Part shown: positions 1 through 9,489 of the stretch, in pieces
Layout: every line of letters begins with the position of its first letter
How positions within the stretch are numbered: position 1 is the first letter of the stretch
Assembly: GCA_963730305.1 (NCBI GenBank)
Contig: CAVSRB010000009.1
Coordinates: forward strand, 139,027 to 203,026
Reading direction: 5' to 3'
Length of the DNA stretch: 64,000 nucleotides
From: CAMYMQ01 sp963730305
GTDB taxonomy: Bacteria > Pseudomonadota > Alphaproteobacteria > Bin65
Position numbers and translations under genes: made by a program
The notes under the pieces: generated by a model
Databases searched by the model: none
What the model was told of the DNA's origin: nothing
What the model saw: only the letters and a program-made list of their open reading frames with translations

Positions 1-271
1 GGTGGCTGCACCGGTTGAACAACACGTTGATCGCGCCGTCGCGGCCGCGGGCGACGATGACCGGCTCGCGGCCCATCCGGGTGGTGATGAAGTCGCCCGG
101 CTCGGGCACCTGGCTGTCGTGGCCGACGAAGATCCAGGCGCGGCCCCACAGCCGCGTCATCTCCAGCTCGAAGATCGCGGGGTCGGTGTAGACGCGGTCG
201 TGGACGCGGTCGTCGCGCACGAGCCGGGCGAGCTCGTGCGTCGGTACGGCCGCTTCCGAATCGGTGCTCAT
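1..271 (-). CDS. Aromatic ring-hydroxylating dioxygenase, large (Rieske) subunit, N-terminal part
   Basis: Only the first 90 codons are present; the gene runs off the left edge. The ATG at 271 opens a protein that reads RLWGRAWIFVGHDSQVPEPG, then GREPVIVARGRDG, then LFNRCSH at the edge. This is the start of the Rieske domain of oxygenase alpha subunits, and CSH is the first Cys-x-His pair that holds the [2Fe-2S] cluster. Family members insert O2 into aromatic rings together with a beta subunit and an electron-transfer chain, none of which is visible here. It is divergent from a TRAP transporter across 177 bases, which suggests shared control of uptake and oxidation of an aromatic acid. The substrate cannot be told from this fragment. 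Confidence 0.85.
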   Translation of the reverse strand, partial: MSTDSEAAVPTHELARLVRDDRVHDRVYTDPAIFELEMTRLWGRAWIFVGHDSQVPEPGDFITTRMGREPVIVARGRDGAINVLFNRCSH

Positions 272-377
272 CACGTTCCTTTCTGCCGCGGCGGGATCGC
301 CGCCATGTTAGGCGCGGGCCGGACCGGCCACAAGCGGCCCCCGGTGCATACGACCTTACCGCGGCGCAACAATATGT

Positions 378-406
378 TTGATAGCGAACAGATCGGCCGA
401 TAACAT
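378..406 (+). promoter_or_regulatory. Putative promoter of the TRAP transporter operon
   Basis: TTGATA at 378-383 and TAACAT at 401-406 are separated by exactly 17 bases, 43 bases before the first TRAP gene. The 8-mer CCGATAAC occurs twice, at 397-404 and 419-426. The copies are 22 bases apart, about two helical turns, and the first overlaps the -10 box, so they could be a regulator site. This is from sequence only. Confidence 0.4.
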
Positions 407-448
407 CTTTCAATTAATCCGATAACGGAACAGGTAGGAGGGTCTGCA

Positions 449-1459
449 ATGACGAAGGGATTTTTCTTTAAATCGTTGGCGGCCGGCGTTTGCGCGCTCG
501 CGCTGTCGGCCGGCAGCGTCCAGGCGAAGGAAGTGACCCTGCGCGGTCTGTCCTTCCTGCCCAAGCAACTCTCCTTCACGAAGAGCTTTCTCGAGTTCAT
601 CGACATGGTCAACAAGGCCGGCAAGGGCGTCATCCAGATCAAGTATATCGGCGGCCCCGAGGTCATGAAGCAGCCGCAGATGGGCCAGGCGCTCAAGAAC
701 GGCTTCATCGACATCCTGTCGGCGCCCCCGGGCATCTACCTCAACCTGTTCCCCGAGGGTGACGCCATCTTCGGCAGCACCACGACCCCGCCGCAGGAGC
801 GCGCCAACGGCGGCATCGCGCTGCTCAACAAGGTCATGATCCGGAAGATGAACGCGCGGATCCTGGCGCACGCCGACGGCGGCTTCGGGTTCCACCTCTT
901 CCTCAAGGAGAAGCCGAAGATGAAGCCCGACGGCAGCCTCGATCTGTCGGGCCTCAAGCTGCGCTCGTCGCCGGCCTGGCGCGGCTTCATCAACTGGCTG
1001 GGCGCGACCGTGGTGATCATCCGGCCGCCGGAGGTCTACACCAGCCTGGAGCGCGGCGTGGTCGACGGCACCGGCTGGCCGATCAACGGTCTGCGCCAGT
1101 TCAAGTGGGACAAGTTCGTGAAGTACCGGATCGATCCGGAATTCATGAGGACCGACATCGTCGTCGCGATCAACGAGACCAAGTGGAAGTCGCTGTCGCC
1201 GAAGGCCCGGAAGATCCTCCAGGATACCGCGATCAAGTACGAGACGCTGTCCTACGAGCAGCAGAAGAAGATTACCGCGGCCGAGGACGCGGCGCTGAAG
1301 AAGGAAGGCATGAAGGTCATCACGCTCAAGGGCAAGGCGCGCGAGGAATATCTCAAGCACGCCTACAGCATCCCGTGGAAGCGGCTCGAGAGCCGGGACA
1401 AGACCAACGTCGAGGCGCTCAAGGCCAAGTTCTTCTACCCCGGCCAGACCAAGAAATAG
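449..1459 (+). CDS. TRAP transporter substrate-binding protein (DctP family)
   Basis: This is the periplasmic binding component of a tripartite ATP-independent transporter, 336 aa, the usual length. It has a Sec signal peptide (KSLAAGVCALALSAGSVQA, cleavage near residue 26). The family features follow: FLEFIDMVNKAGKG, the PEVMKQ region, the LRSSPAWRGFINWLGA segment with the conserved arginine that usually contacts a substrate carboxylate, and GVVDGTGWP. The start is supported by AGGAGGG seven bases before the ATG. It is the first gene of a P-Q-M operon. The ligand is probably an organic acid, and the neighbouring oxygenase genes suggest an aromatic acid; that is inference. Confidence 0.92.
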   Translation: MTKGFFFKSLAAGVCALALSAGSVQAKEVTLRGLSFLPKQLSFTKSFLEFIDMVNKAGKGVIQIKYIGGPEVMKQPQMGQALKNGFIDILSAPPGIYLNLFPEGDAIFGSTTTPPQERANGGIALLNKVMIRKMNARILAHADGGFGFHLFLKEKPKMKPDGSLDLSGLKLRSSPAWRGFINWLGATVVIIRPPEVYTSLERGVVDGTGWPINGLRQFKWDKFVKYRIDPEFMRTDIVVAINETKWKSLSPKARKILQDTAIKYETLSYEQQKKITAAEDAALKKEGMKVITLKGKAREEYLKHAYSIPWKRLESRDKTNVEALKAKFFYPGQTKK

Positions 1460-1495
1460 GCCGGGTCTCGGCTTGACGGCGTCGGCCGGTTCCGG

Positions 1496-2011
1496 ATGAC
1501 GCGTCTGTTCGACCTGTCGGCGTGGGTGGGCCGGATGTTGGCGGGCTTCTGCTGCATCCTGCTCGCCCTCGTCGCGATCTCCACCGTCATCGACGTGACC
1601 ATCCGCGAGCTCGGCTTCCAGTCGGTGGTCGGCCGCACCGCCTTCGCCGAGTGGTCGCTGCTCTATATCGCCACGCTCGGCTCGCCCTATCTGGTGCGGA
1701 CGTCGGGGCACGTCTTCGTCGACGCGCTGCTCAAGACGTTCCCGCGGCCGGTCCGCTGGGTGATCGAGAAGCTCGTCTACCTGCTGTGCATCGCAATCTG
1801 CCTCTACCTCGCCTGGTATGCGGGGTTGATCGGCTACGAGGGCTGGCTCGCCAACGATTACGAGATCCGCAGCTTCGACATGCCGCGCTGGCTGATCCAC
1901 CTGCCGATCATGGTCGGCTTCGTGCTGATGGCGGTCGAGTTCCTGCGCTACCTGATCGGCGGCGCGTCGATGTACGACCAGGCTACCGGCGAGCAGGACG
2001 CGGCCCTGTGA
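1496..2011 (+). CDS. TRAP transporter small membrane subunit (DctQ family)
   Basis: A 171-aa protein with four hydrophobic helices (about residues 13-35, 52-70, 88-108 and 132-152), the topology of the TRAP small subunit. It lies 36 bases after the binding protein and 16 bases before the large permease, so the three are almost certainly one transcript. DctQ proteins pair with DctM in the inner membrane and are needed for transport, although they carry little conserved sequence. No other function fits this size, topology and position. Confidence 0.9.
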   Translation: MTRLFDLSAWVGRMLAGFCCILLALVAISTVIDVTIRELGFQSVVGRTAFAEWSLLYIATLGSPYLVRTSGHVFVDALLKTFPRPVRWVIEKLVYLLCIAICLYLAWYAGLIGYEGWLANDYEIRSFDMPRWLIHLPIMVGFVLMAVEFLRYLIGGASMYDQATGEQDAAL

Positions 2012-2027
2012 CGGCCGGGGACGCGTA

Positions 2028-3344
2028 ATGGCCTGGTACGAGATCCTGGCCGTGATCGTCGGCGGCGTCCTGTTCCTGATGGCGATGGGCGTGCCGGTCG
2101 CGTTCGGCTTCTTCGCCATCAACATCCTGGGCGCGTTCCTGTTCCAGAGCGGCTCGATCGCGGTACGCCAGCTGCTCGCCAACGCGGCCGAGGCGGTGTC
2201 GACCTTCTCGCTGGTGCCCGTGCCGCTGTTCATCGTGATGGGGGCGATCTTCTTCCGGTCGGGCTTGGCGGTGCGCGTCTTCGACGCGCTCGACGCCTGC
2301 TTCGGGCGGCTGCCCGGGCGGCTGTCCTACGTCACCGTCACCGGCGGCACGGTGTTCGCCGCGCTGTCCGGATCGAGCATGGCCAATACCGGCATGATGG
2401 GCACCCTGATGGTGCCGGAGATGGTCCGGCGCGGCTACAAGCGGCACATGGCGCTGGGCCCGGTGCTCGGCTCCGGCGGGCTCGCGGTGATCATCCCGCC
2501 ATCGGCGCTGGGCGTGCTGCTCGGCAGCCTTGCCAACATCGACATCGGCGCGTTGTTGATCGCCGGCATCCTGCCCGGCTTCATCCTCGCCATGCTCTAT
2601 TTCGGCCTGATCTACCTGCAGGTGAAGATCGACCCCAAGGCGGCGCCCCAGTACGACGTCGAGCGGGTGTCGTTCGCGCGCCAGATGCAGCTGGTCGCGG
2701 TCAACGTGCTGCCGATGGGGCTGATCATCTTCCTGGTCGTCGGGTTGATCATCCTCGGCATCGCCACCCCGTCGGAATCCGCCGCCTTCGGCATCGCCGG
2801 GGTGGTCATCCTGACCCTGCTCTACCGGGTGCTGAGCTGGGACGCGATCAAGGCGTCGCTGATGGACGCGACCAAGGTCACGGCGATGAGCCTGCTCCTG
2901 ATCATGGCGTCGACGACCTTCAGCCAGATGCTCGCCTTCACCGGCGCCAGCCGGGAACTGGTCGAGTGGTCGACCAGCTTCAACCTGCAGCCGATCGCGA
3001 TGCTGCTGGTCATGTTCGGGGTCCTGATCGTCCTCGGCATGTTCATGGACCAGCTCTCGATGATGCTCCTGACCCTGCCGATCTTCCTGCCGCTGTCGCA
3101 GACGCTCGGCTTCGACACGGTCTGGTTCGGCATCATCATGCTGCTGGCGCTGGAGATCAGCTTCACGACGCCGCCCTTCGGGCTGCTCCTGTTCGTGATG
3201 CTCGGCGTGGCGCCCGAGGGCACGACCCTGCCCCAGGTCGCCCTGGCGGCGCTGCCCTATATCCTGTGCGCCTTCATCCTGGTCGCGCTGCTGATCCTGT
3301 TCCCGCAGATCGCGCTCTACCTGCCCAGCCTGATGGCCAAGTAG
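2028..3344 (+). CDS. TRAP transporter large permease (DctM family)
   Basis: A 438-aa polytopic protein of about a dozen helices, the standard DctM length. Recognisable family segments are FSLVPVPLFIVMGAIFFRSG, GGTVFAALSGSSMANTGMMG and the second repeat FMDQLSMMLLTLPIFLPL with ISFTTPPFGLLLFVM. It is the Na+-coupled translocating subunit that works with the binding protein and small subunit upstream. It ends 59 bases before the tRNA-Arg on the other strand. The sequence is intact, without frame changes. Confidence 0.93.
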   Translation: MAWYEILAVIVGGVLFLMAMGVPVAFGFFAINILGAFLFQSGSIAVRQLLANAAEAVSTFSLVPVPLFIVMGAIFFRSGLAVRVFDALDACFGRLPGRLSYVTVTGGTVFAALSGSSMANTGMMGTLMVPEMVRRGYKRHMALGPVLGSGGLAVIIPPSALGVLLGSLANIDIGALLIAGILPGFILAMLYFGLIYLQVKIDPKAAPQYDVERVSFARQMQLVAVNVLPMGLIIFLVVGLIILGIATPSESAAFGIAGVVILTLLYRVLSWDAIKASLMDATKVTAMSLLLIMASTTFSQMLAFTGASRELVEWSTSFNLQPIAMLLVMFGVLIVLGMFMDQLSMMLLTLPIFLPLSQTLGFDTVWFGIIMLLALEISFTTPPFGLLLFVMLGVAPEGTTLPQVALAALPYILCAFILVALLILFPQIALYLPSLMAK

Positions 3345-3403
3345 GGAGCGATCCGTCCGCGCCGGGATTCCGGCGGCTGTACGTTCGATCGGGGAGGGGA
3401 AAA

Positions 3404-3480
<77 letters not shown>

Positions 3481-3592
3481 AACGACGGCCTGTCTTAGAC
3501 GATCGGCACAGGCCGCGCAATCGCGGCTCTCCTATATGGCCTCGCTGCCGGGCGGGACAAGCCCGGCCCGGCCGGATGTCTCCGGTTCGCGC

Positions 3593-4641
3593 CTAGCGGG
3601 CGTGCCGGCGCAGCGCGCGCGGCCGCGGCGGGCGCTTGTGCGACAGGACCTCGAGCGGGTCGTGGCGGTCGGCGCCCGACGGCAGCGGCTTGCGCGGCGC
3701 ACGGATCCAGGCGGCGACGTCGTCCTGGACGACCTGGCCTTCCTTGTCGCGCAGCAGCATGTGCCAGCCCTGGGGATAGATCGCGACCCGGGTGTGCCCG
3801 CGGGGCAAGGCCTTGATCACCGCGCGGATCGGCCGGCGCGGGATGATCTCGTCGCGCTCGCCATAGAGCAGCAGCGTCGGCACCTTGATCTTGGGCGCTG
3901 CGGCGGCGGCGGCGTCCATCAGGTTGGCGACGCCGAAGATGGCGTCGACCCGCGCGCCGCGCAGCATGTACGGGTCCTTCGACAGCTTGCGCAGCAGGGG
4001 GATGTTGTCGGTCGCCAGCCGGTCGAGGCCGCTGGGGCTGAGCTCGGCGCCGGGAATGGTGTGGGCGGCCAGGGTCAGGGCGGCGCGGTAGAGGAAGGGC
4101 ATCGAGGCGCGGCTCCACACCGCCGGCGCGACCAGGATGATGCCGTCGACCTTGGGCGCGTCGGGTTTGGCCATCGCGGCCAGGACGACGCCGCCGCCCA
4201 TGCTGACGCCGACGGCGTAGACCGGCGTGTGCGGATAGCGGCGGTGGACCAGCCGGACCATGGTGCCGAAGTCCTTCTCCAGCCGCTTCACCCCCGGCCA
4301 GATGCCGCGGTAGCGGGTGCGGCCGAAGCCGCGCTGGTCGTAGGCGATGGTGGCGATGCCCAGCTTGCGCCAGCGCTCGGCCGGGATCGCGAAGCCGTTG
4401 GCATAGTCGTTCATGCCGTGCAGGCCGACGATCACCGCCTTGGGCCGCCCGCGGGGCAGCCAGCTCTGGATCGGGATGCGCCAGCCGTCGGGCGTGACCA
4501 TCGCCGTCGAGGCCAGTTGCGGCGGCTCGTTGGCGGTGCCGAGCGGCTGGATCTGCGGGGCGCAGCCCGCGACCGCGCCGACCGCCAGGACCGCCGCCGC
4601 GAGGCGGGGCAAGGCGTGAGCCGCGGCGGCGCGGGGCCGTG

Positions 4642-4645
<4 letters not shown>
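3593..4645 (-). CDS. Alpha/beta hydrolase lipoprotein (lysophospholipase-like)
   Basis: A 350-aa protein with a lipoprotein signal (LAVGAVAGC, lipobox cysteine near residue 28), so it is probably anchored in the membrane. The serine-hydrolase core is plain: GLHGMNDYANGF (oxyanion region), GVSMGGG (nucleophile elbow), a late aspartate in LLLYGERDEIIP, and the histidine in YPQGWHMLL. This matches the Hydrolase_4 / monoacylglycerol-lipase-like group. The GTG start overlaps the stop of the upstream ABC ATPase by four bases, so translation is likely coupled. The substrate is unknown; a membrane lipid or ester is plausible. Confidence 0.82.
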
Positions 4646-5640
<995 letters not shown>

Positions 5641-5849
5641 TGTTCCTATCGTGATCGTTTCGGCGCCGAACATAGGTCTTTTTCGGCCGGGGTAAAATCC
5701 GCCCGGCGGATTCGGGGCGCGTTTGCCGGCGGTTCAGCGCAAGCGGCCGATGCGCGAATTGCGGTTGCGCGCGCGGTTGGCCATGAGTATCATCCCGCAC
5801 GCCTGCACCATCCATTGCGGGCAAGCTCTTCGACGTATGTGGAATCCTC

Positions 5850-6035
5850 ATGACGGAAGGCGTTCAACCTCCCGAGATCATCGAAGTGGACACCCCGACC
5901 GTAGCCTGCGATGGCGGCGGTGCGCTGGGCCACCCCAAGGTGTATCTCAACATGGGCGACGATGACTTCGTCGAATGTCCGTATTGCGATCGGCGCTTCG
6001 TGCTCAAGGCCGGCGCCAAGGCGGCAGCCCACTAG
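5850..6035 (+). CDS. Zinc-finger protein of the NDUFS6 / zf-CHCC family
   Basis: A 61-aa protein with the zinc ligand pattern C...GHPKVY...CPYCDRRFVL, that is Cys, His, Cys, Cys. Alphaproteobacteria carry this small protein as the counterpart of the mitochondrial complex I accessory subunit NDUFS6. It stands alone, starting 209 bases from the divergent ABC ATPase and ending 63 bases before the fumarylacetoacetate hydrolase family gene. Function inside the cell is inferred from the family only. Confidence 0.85.
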   Translation: MTEGVQPPEIIEVDTPTVACDGGGALGHPKVYLNMGDDDFVECPYCDRRFVLKAGAKAAAH

Positions 6036-6098
6036 CGTTTTCGGGCCTGCGGGCCGCCCCGACCCATCGATGGAATTCATGCCCACGGGAGACGATAG

Positions 6099-6947
6099 AT
6101 GAAACTCGCGTCCTTCATGCTGAACGGCAAGGCGACCTATGGCGCGGCCACCGACGCTGGCCTGGTCGACATCGGCGCCAAGCTCGGCGCCAAGTATCCG
6201 GACCTCAAGGCGGCGCTCGCCGCCGACGCGCTCGACGAGGTCAAGGCCGCCGCCGACGGCGCGCCCGCAGCCGGCTCGGTCGACGACGCCCACTTCCTGC
6301 CGGTGATCGACAATCCCGACAAGATCGTGTGCATCGGCCTGAACTACAAAACGCACATCGAGGAGACCGGGCGCAGCGACAGCGACTACCCGGCCGTCTT
6401 CACCCGCTGGGCCAACACCCAGGTCGGCCACAACCAGCCGATGATCCGGCCGAAGAATTCCGACAAGTACGACTACGAGGGCGAGCTCGCCGTCGTCATC
6501 GGCAAGCGTGCGCGCCACGTCTCCGAGGCCGACGCGCTCGGCTACGTCGCCGGCTACTCCTGCTACAACGACGGCTCGATCCGCGACTGGCAGCGCCACA
6601 CCCACCAGTTCATCCCGGGCAAGAACTTCCCCGGCACCGGCGGCTTCGGCCCGTGGATGGTGACCACCGACGAGATCCCGGACCCGAGCGCGCTCGAGCT
6701 GATGACCCGGCTCAACGGCGAGGAGATGCAGCGGTCGAAGACCGACCTGCTGGTCTTCGACGTGCCCTTCCTGATCCGCTACATCTCGGAGTTCACCGTG
6801 CTCGAGCCCGGCGACGTCATCGTCACCGGCACGCCGGGCGGCGTCGGCTTCAAGCGCAACCCGCCGGTGTTCATGAAGGCGGGCGACACCGTCGAGGTCG
6901 AGATCACCGGCATCGGCACGCTGGTCAACCCGATCGCCGACGAGTAG
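6099..6947 (+). CDS. Fumarylacetoacetate hydrolase family protein (possible acylpyruvase)
   Basis: A 282-aa enzyme with the FAH catalytic domain in its C-terminal two thirds: CIGLNYKTHIEE, the metal-binding YEGELAVVIGK, GYSCYNDGSIRDWQ, and VTGTPGGVGF. Family members cleave or hydrate C-C bonds of acylpyruvates or related oxo-acids with Mg2+/Mn2+. A gentisate dioxygenase-type cupin lies 2.5 kb away, and the gentisate route ends with fumarylpyruvate hydrolysis by this family, so this is a candidate for that step. Ureidoglycolate lyase or 2-hydroxyhepta-diene-dioate isomerase are alternatives that sequence alone does not exclude. Confidence 0.85.
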   Translation: MKLASFMLNGKATYGAATDAGLVDIGAKLGAKYPDLKAALAADALDEVKAAADGAPAAGSVDDAHFLPVIDNPDKIVCIGLNYKTHIEETGRSDSDYPAVFTRWANTQVGHNQPMIRPKNSDKYDYEGELAVVIGKRARHVSEADALGYVAGYSCYNDGSIRDWQRHTHQFIPGKNFPGTGGFGPWMVTTDEIPDPSALELMTRLNGEEMQRSKTDLLVFDVPFLIRYISEFTVLEPGDVIVTGTPGGVGFKRNPPVFMKAGDTVEVEITGIGTLVNPIADE

Positions 6948-6972
6948 GGCGCGCGGGGGCGCGGCCGGCCGC

Positions 6973-8226
6973 GTGACCGATTCGTCGCCCCCCGACTCGC
7001 TCCCGGTCCAGCCTCCCGGTCCGCACCTGACCCGCTGGGGCGTCGTCTTCCTGACCCTGGGCGCGGGGATCGTCGTCGCCTTCCAGGTCGGCAAGCTGCC
7101 ATCGACGATCCCGGTGCTGCGCGCCGAGCTCGGCATCTCGCTGGTCACGGCCGGCTGGGTCGTCTCGGTGATCTATGTCGCCTCGGCGGTGACCGGGCTG
7201 ATCGCCGGCGCCGTCTCCGACATGATCGGCGCCCGGCGGGTGGTGATCGTCGGCGTCGTTTGCGTCGGCCTGGCCAGCTTCGGCGGCGCCTTCGCCGGCG
7301 GCGCGGCGACGCTGCTGGTCTCGCGCCTGTTCGAGGGAATCGGCGCGGCGACCGTTTTCGTCGCCGGCCCGCTGCTGGTGTTCCGCGCCACCGCGCCCAA
7401 GGACATGCGCTTCGCCTTCGGCCTGTGGGGCGCGTATATGCCCGCGGGTATCGCGATCATGCTGTTGGCGACCCCGCCGTTGCTCGAATGGGTCGGCTGG
7501 CGCGGGCTGTGGTTGATCAACGCGGGCGTTCTCGTGATCTACGCCGCGATCCTGACCGTCGGCACCCGCAGCATTCCGGACTCGAGCGGCCCGGGCAAGC
7601 GGGTCGGCATCGCCGGGCTCGCCAACGACATCCGGCTGGTGGTCCGCGGCCGCGGGCCGTGGCTGCTCGCCGTCGCCTTCGGCACCTACGCGCTCAACTA
7701 CCTGTGCCTGGCGGCGTTCCTGCCGACCTATCTGATCGACCGGCGCGGCTTCGAGCCCGGCTGGGCGGCGATCCTGACCGCGCTGATCGTCGCCGCCAAC
7801 GCCGTCGGCAACATCTTCGGCGGCTGGCTGCTCCAGCGCGGCGCTGCGCGCGGCCTGCTGATCGGCGCGGCGGCGGCGACCATGGGGGTGACCGCCTGGC
7901 TGGTCTACCAGCCGTGGACCGGCGACACGCTGCGGATCGGGTTGGCCTTCGCCTTCTCCTTCTTCGGCGGGATGCTGCCCTCGACGGTGATGAGCGGCGC
8001 GCCGGTTCACGCGCCGAGCCCGAACCAGATCGGCACCACCAACGGCCTGATCATGCAGGGGGTCAACGTCGGCCAGCTCGCCGGGCCGCCGGCCTTCGCG
8101 GCGATCGTCTCGGCGGCCGGCTGGTCGGTCGGACCCTTGCTGGTGGTGGTGATGGCCGCAGCCGGCATCGCCGCCGCCGCGGGCATCGCCCGGATCGAAG
8201 CGCGCCGGCGCCGGGCGGCGGTCTAG
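6973..8226 (+). CDS. MFS transporter
   Basis: A 417-aa, 12-helix major facilitator. The first half holds GWVVSVIYVASAVTGLIAGAVSDMIGARR, the typical loop 2-3 motif with D and RR. The sequence begins with GTG only 25 bases after the FAH-family gene, so the two are probably co-transcribed. Helices repeat in two sets of six around a central cytoplasmic stretch near residue 205. The cargo is unknown; given the neighbours, an aromatic or oxo-acid is possible. Confidence 0.87.
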   Translation: MTDSSPPDSLPVQPPGPHLTRWGVVFLTLGAGIVVAFQVGKLPSTIPVLRAELGISLVTAGWVVSVIYVASAVTGLIAGAVSDMIGARRVVIVGVVCVGLASFGGAFAGGAATLLVSRLFEGIGAATVFVAGPLLVFRATAPKDMRFAFGLWGAYMPAGIAIMLLATPPLLEWVGWRGLWLINAGVLVIYAAILTVGTRSIPDSSGPGKRVGIAGLANDIRLVVRGRGPWLLAVAFGTYALNYLCLAAFLPTYLIDRRGFEPGWAAILTALIVAANAVGNIFGGWLLQRGAARGLLIGAAAATMGVTAWLVYQPWTGDTLRIGLAFAFSFFGGMLPSTVMSGAPVHAPSPNQIGTTNGLIMQGVNVGQLAGPPAFAAIVSAAGWSVGPLLVVVMAAAGIAAAAGIARIEARRRRAAV

Positions 8227-8239
8227 CGTCCGGTATAGC

Positions 8240-8812
8240 TCAGCCGGCGGCCTGCTTTTCGGCCAGCGCCGCGGCGATGCGCTCGACCAGCCCGGCATAG
8301 CCGCGCTCGCGGAAGCGCTTGCCTGCCTGGGCGAAGTCGGCCGGGGAGCCGACCAGGCCGGTGCCCTCGATCAGCCGGGTCATGAAGTTGAACAGCGCGC
8401 ACACCGCCACCGTGTGCAGCACCGCCGTCTCGTCCCAGCCGGCGGCGTAGATCGCGTCGGCCTCGGCCTTGTCGGCGTCCTTGGGCGAGGTGGTCAGCCG
8501 GGCGGCGTGGCGCAGCACGGGCTTCATCCGCGGGTCGACGCTCGCGGTCTCCAGATCGGCCAGGACCTCGTCGATGACCGTGCTCTCGATGCCGAACTCT
8601 TCCGCCACCGCCCGGTGGGTGAGATAGCAGTAGTCGCAGCCGTTGAGCGCGCAGACGTAGGTCGCGATCAGCTCGCGCTCGCCGATGGTGAAGGGCGAGG
8701 GCCCGGTCATGATCGCGTCGCTCATCTCGACCAGCGGCTTGCTGATCTCGGGGTAGGCGAGGAACAGGTTGGTCAGGATCGCGTCGTCGGGCAGGGACGG
8801 CAGGAAGGGCAT
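8240..8812 (-). CDS. AhpD-like carboxymuconolactone decarboxylase family (peroxidase-related) protein
   Basis: A 190-aa helical protein with the AhpD active-site pattern: a glutamate in GERELIATYV, then CDYCYLTHR, giving E-x7-8...C-x2-C-x3-H. Such proteins act as alkylhydroperoxidase-like thiol enzymes. The ATG at 8812 is chosen over the upstream TTG at 8833 because it opens the conserved region and follows a CGGAA stretch. It faces the MFS gene tail to tail with 13 bases between. The physiological substrate is not known. Confidence 0.85.
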   Translation of the reverse strand: MPFLPSLPDDAILTNLFLAYPEISKPLVEMSDAIMTGPSPFTIGERELIATYVCALNGCDYCYLTHRAVAEEFGIESTVIDEVLADLETASVDPRMKPVLRHAARLTTSPKDADKAEADAIYAAGWDETAVLHTVAVCALFNFMTRLIEGTGLVGSPADFAQAGKRFRERGYAGLVERIAAALAEKQAAG

Positions 8813-8867
8813 GGCGGTTCCGATCAGTCGCAAGGAAGGCCGGCCGGTCCGCCCGGCCGAGGTCGGC

Positions 8868-9443
8868 TCAGAAGATGAAGAAGCTACCCGCGACGACGGC
8901 CAACGGCCAGCGTCCGCCGGCGAACAGGCGGTATTTGGCGGCCAGGGGGTGCTCCCGCGGGGCGTCCGCGGCGGCGACCAGGGCGCGCTCGAAGGCGGCG
9001 TGGGTCGCGGCCCCGGCCATCGCCCGGTTGAGGCCGGGGTCGGCCAGGCCGAACCGCGCCGCCGCCGTGGCGGCGGGCCCGGTCACCACGGTCGACAGGC
9101 GGGACATCAGCCGGTTCAGCCGGTCGGTCGCCCGGCCCTTGCCGACGTTGGCGTCGACGGTCTCGGTCAAGGCGGCGACCGCGGCCTGCTCGGCATCGGC
9201 CCAGCCGCGGTCCCAGTCGGTGCGGCGGGCGATGTCGCGCGCCTCGGCCAGATCGGTGAGCCAGCGGGTCTCGATCCCGGCGAGAGCGAGGCCGTCGAGG
9301 TAGCATCGAACCTCCGCCGCTTCGGCGTCGGTCGGCGCCTCGCCCAGGGTCGAGAACCAGGCCTGCTGGTCGAACGACGCCTCGAGCGCGTCGAGCGCCG
9401 ACAGGGCGGCGAACGGCGCGGCCGTAGCGGAAGACGGCGTCAT
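8868..9443 (-). CDS. Protein of unknown function, 191 aa
   Basis: I do not recognise a family. The sequence is Ala-rich and mostly helical, with repeated acidic/aromatic turns (TDWDRGWADAEQAAVAAL) and a hydrophobic C-terminal end (RWPLAVVAGSFFIF) that could be a short membrane anchor or a dimer face. It lies between the AhpD-like gene (55 bases downstream) and the gentisate dioxygenase (46 bases upstream) on the same strand, so it may belong to the catabolic transcript. Codon use matches its neighbours, and no overlapping frame is better. Confidence that it is translated is moderate. Confidence 0.6.
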   Translation of the reverse strand: MTPSSATAAPFAALSALDALEASFDQQAWFSTLGEAPTDAEAAEVRCYLDGLALAGIETRWLTDLAEARDIARRTDWDRGWADAEQAAVAALTETVDANVGKGRATDRLNRLMSRLSTVVTGPAATAAARFGLADPGLNRAMAGAATHAAFERALVAAADAPREHPLAAKYRLFAGGRWPLAVVAGSFFIF

Positions 9444-9489
9444 GCTCGCGGCGCGTCCCGGCGCGGCGGGCGCAGGGTCCGGGAGTGGC

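Noticed and set aside
410..2233. A 607-codon open frame on the minus strand across the TRAP genes, and many similar long antisense frames (for example 34389-37064 and 48036-50693)
   Set aside because: High GC leaves antisense frames open by chance. Their proteins are Arg/Asp/His/Gly-rich without motifs, and the plus-strand genes carry clear family signatures.
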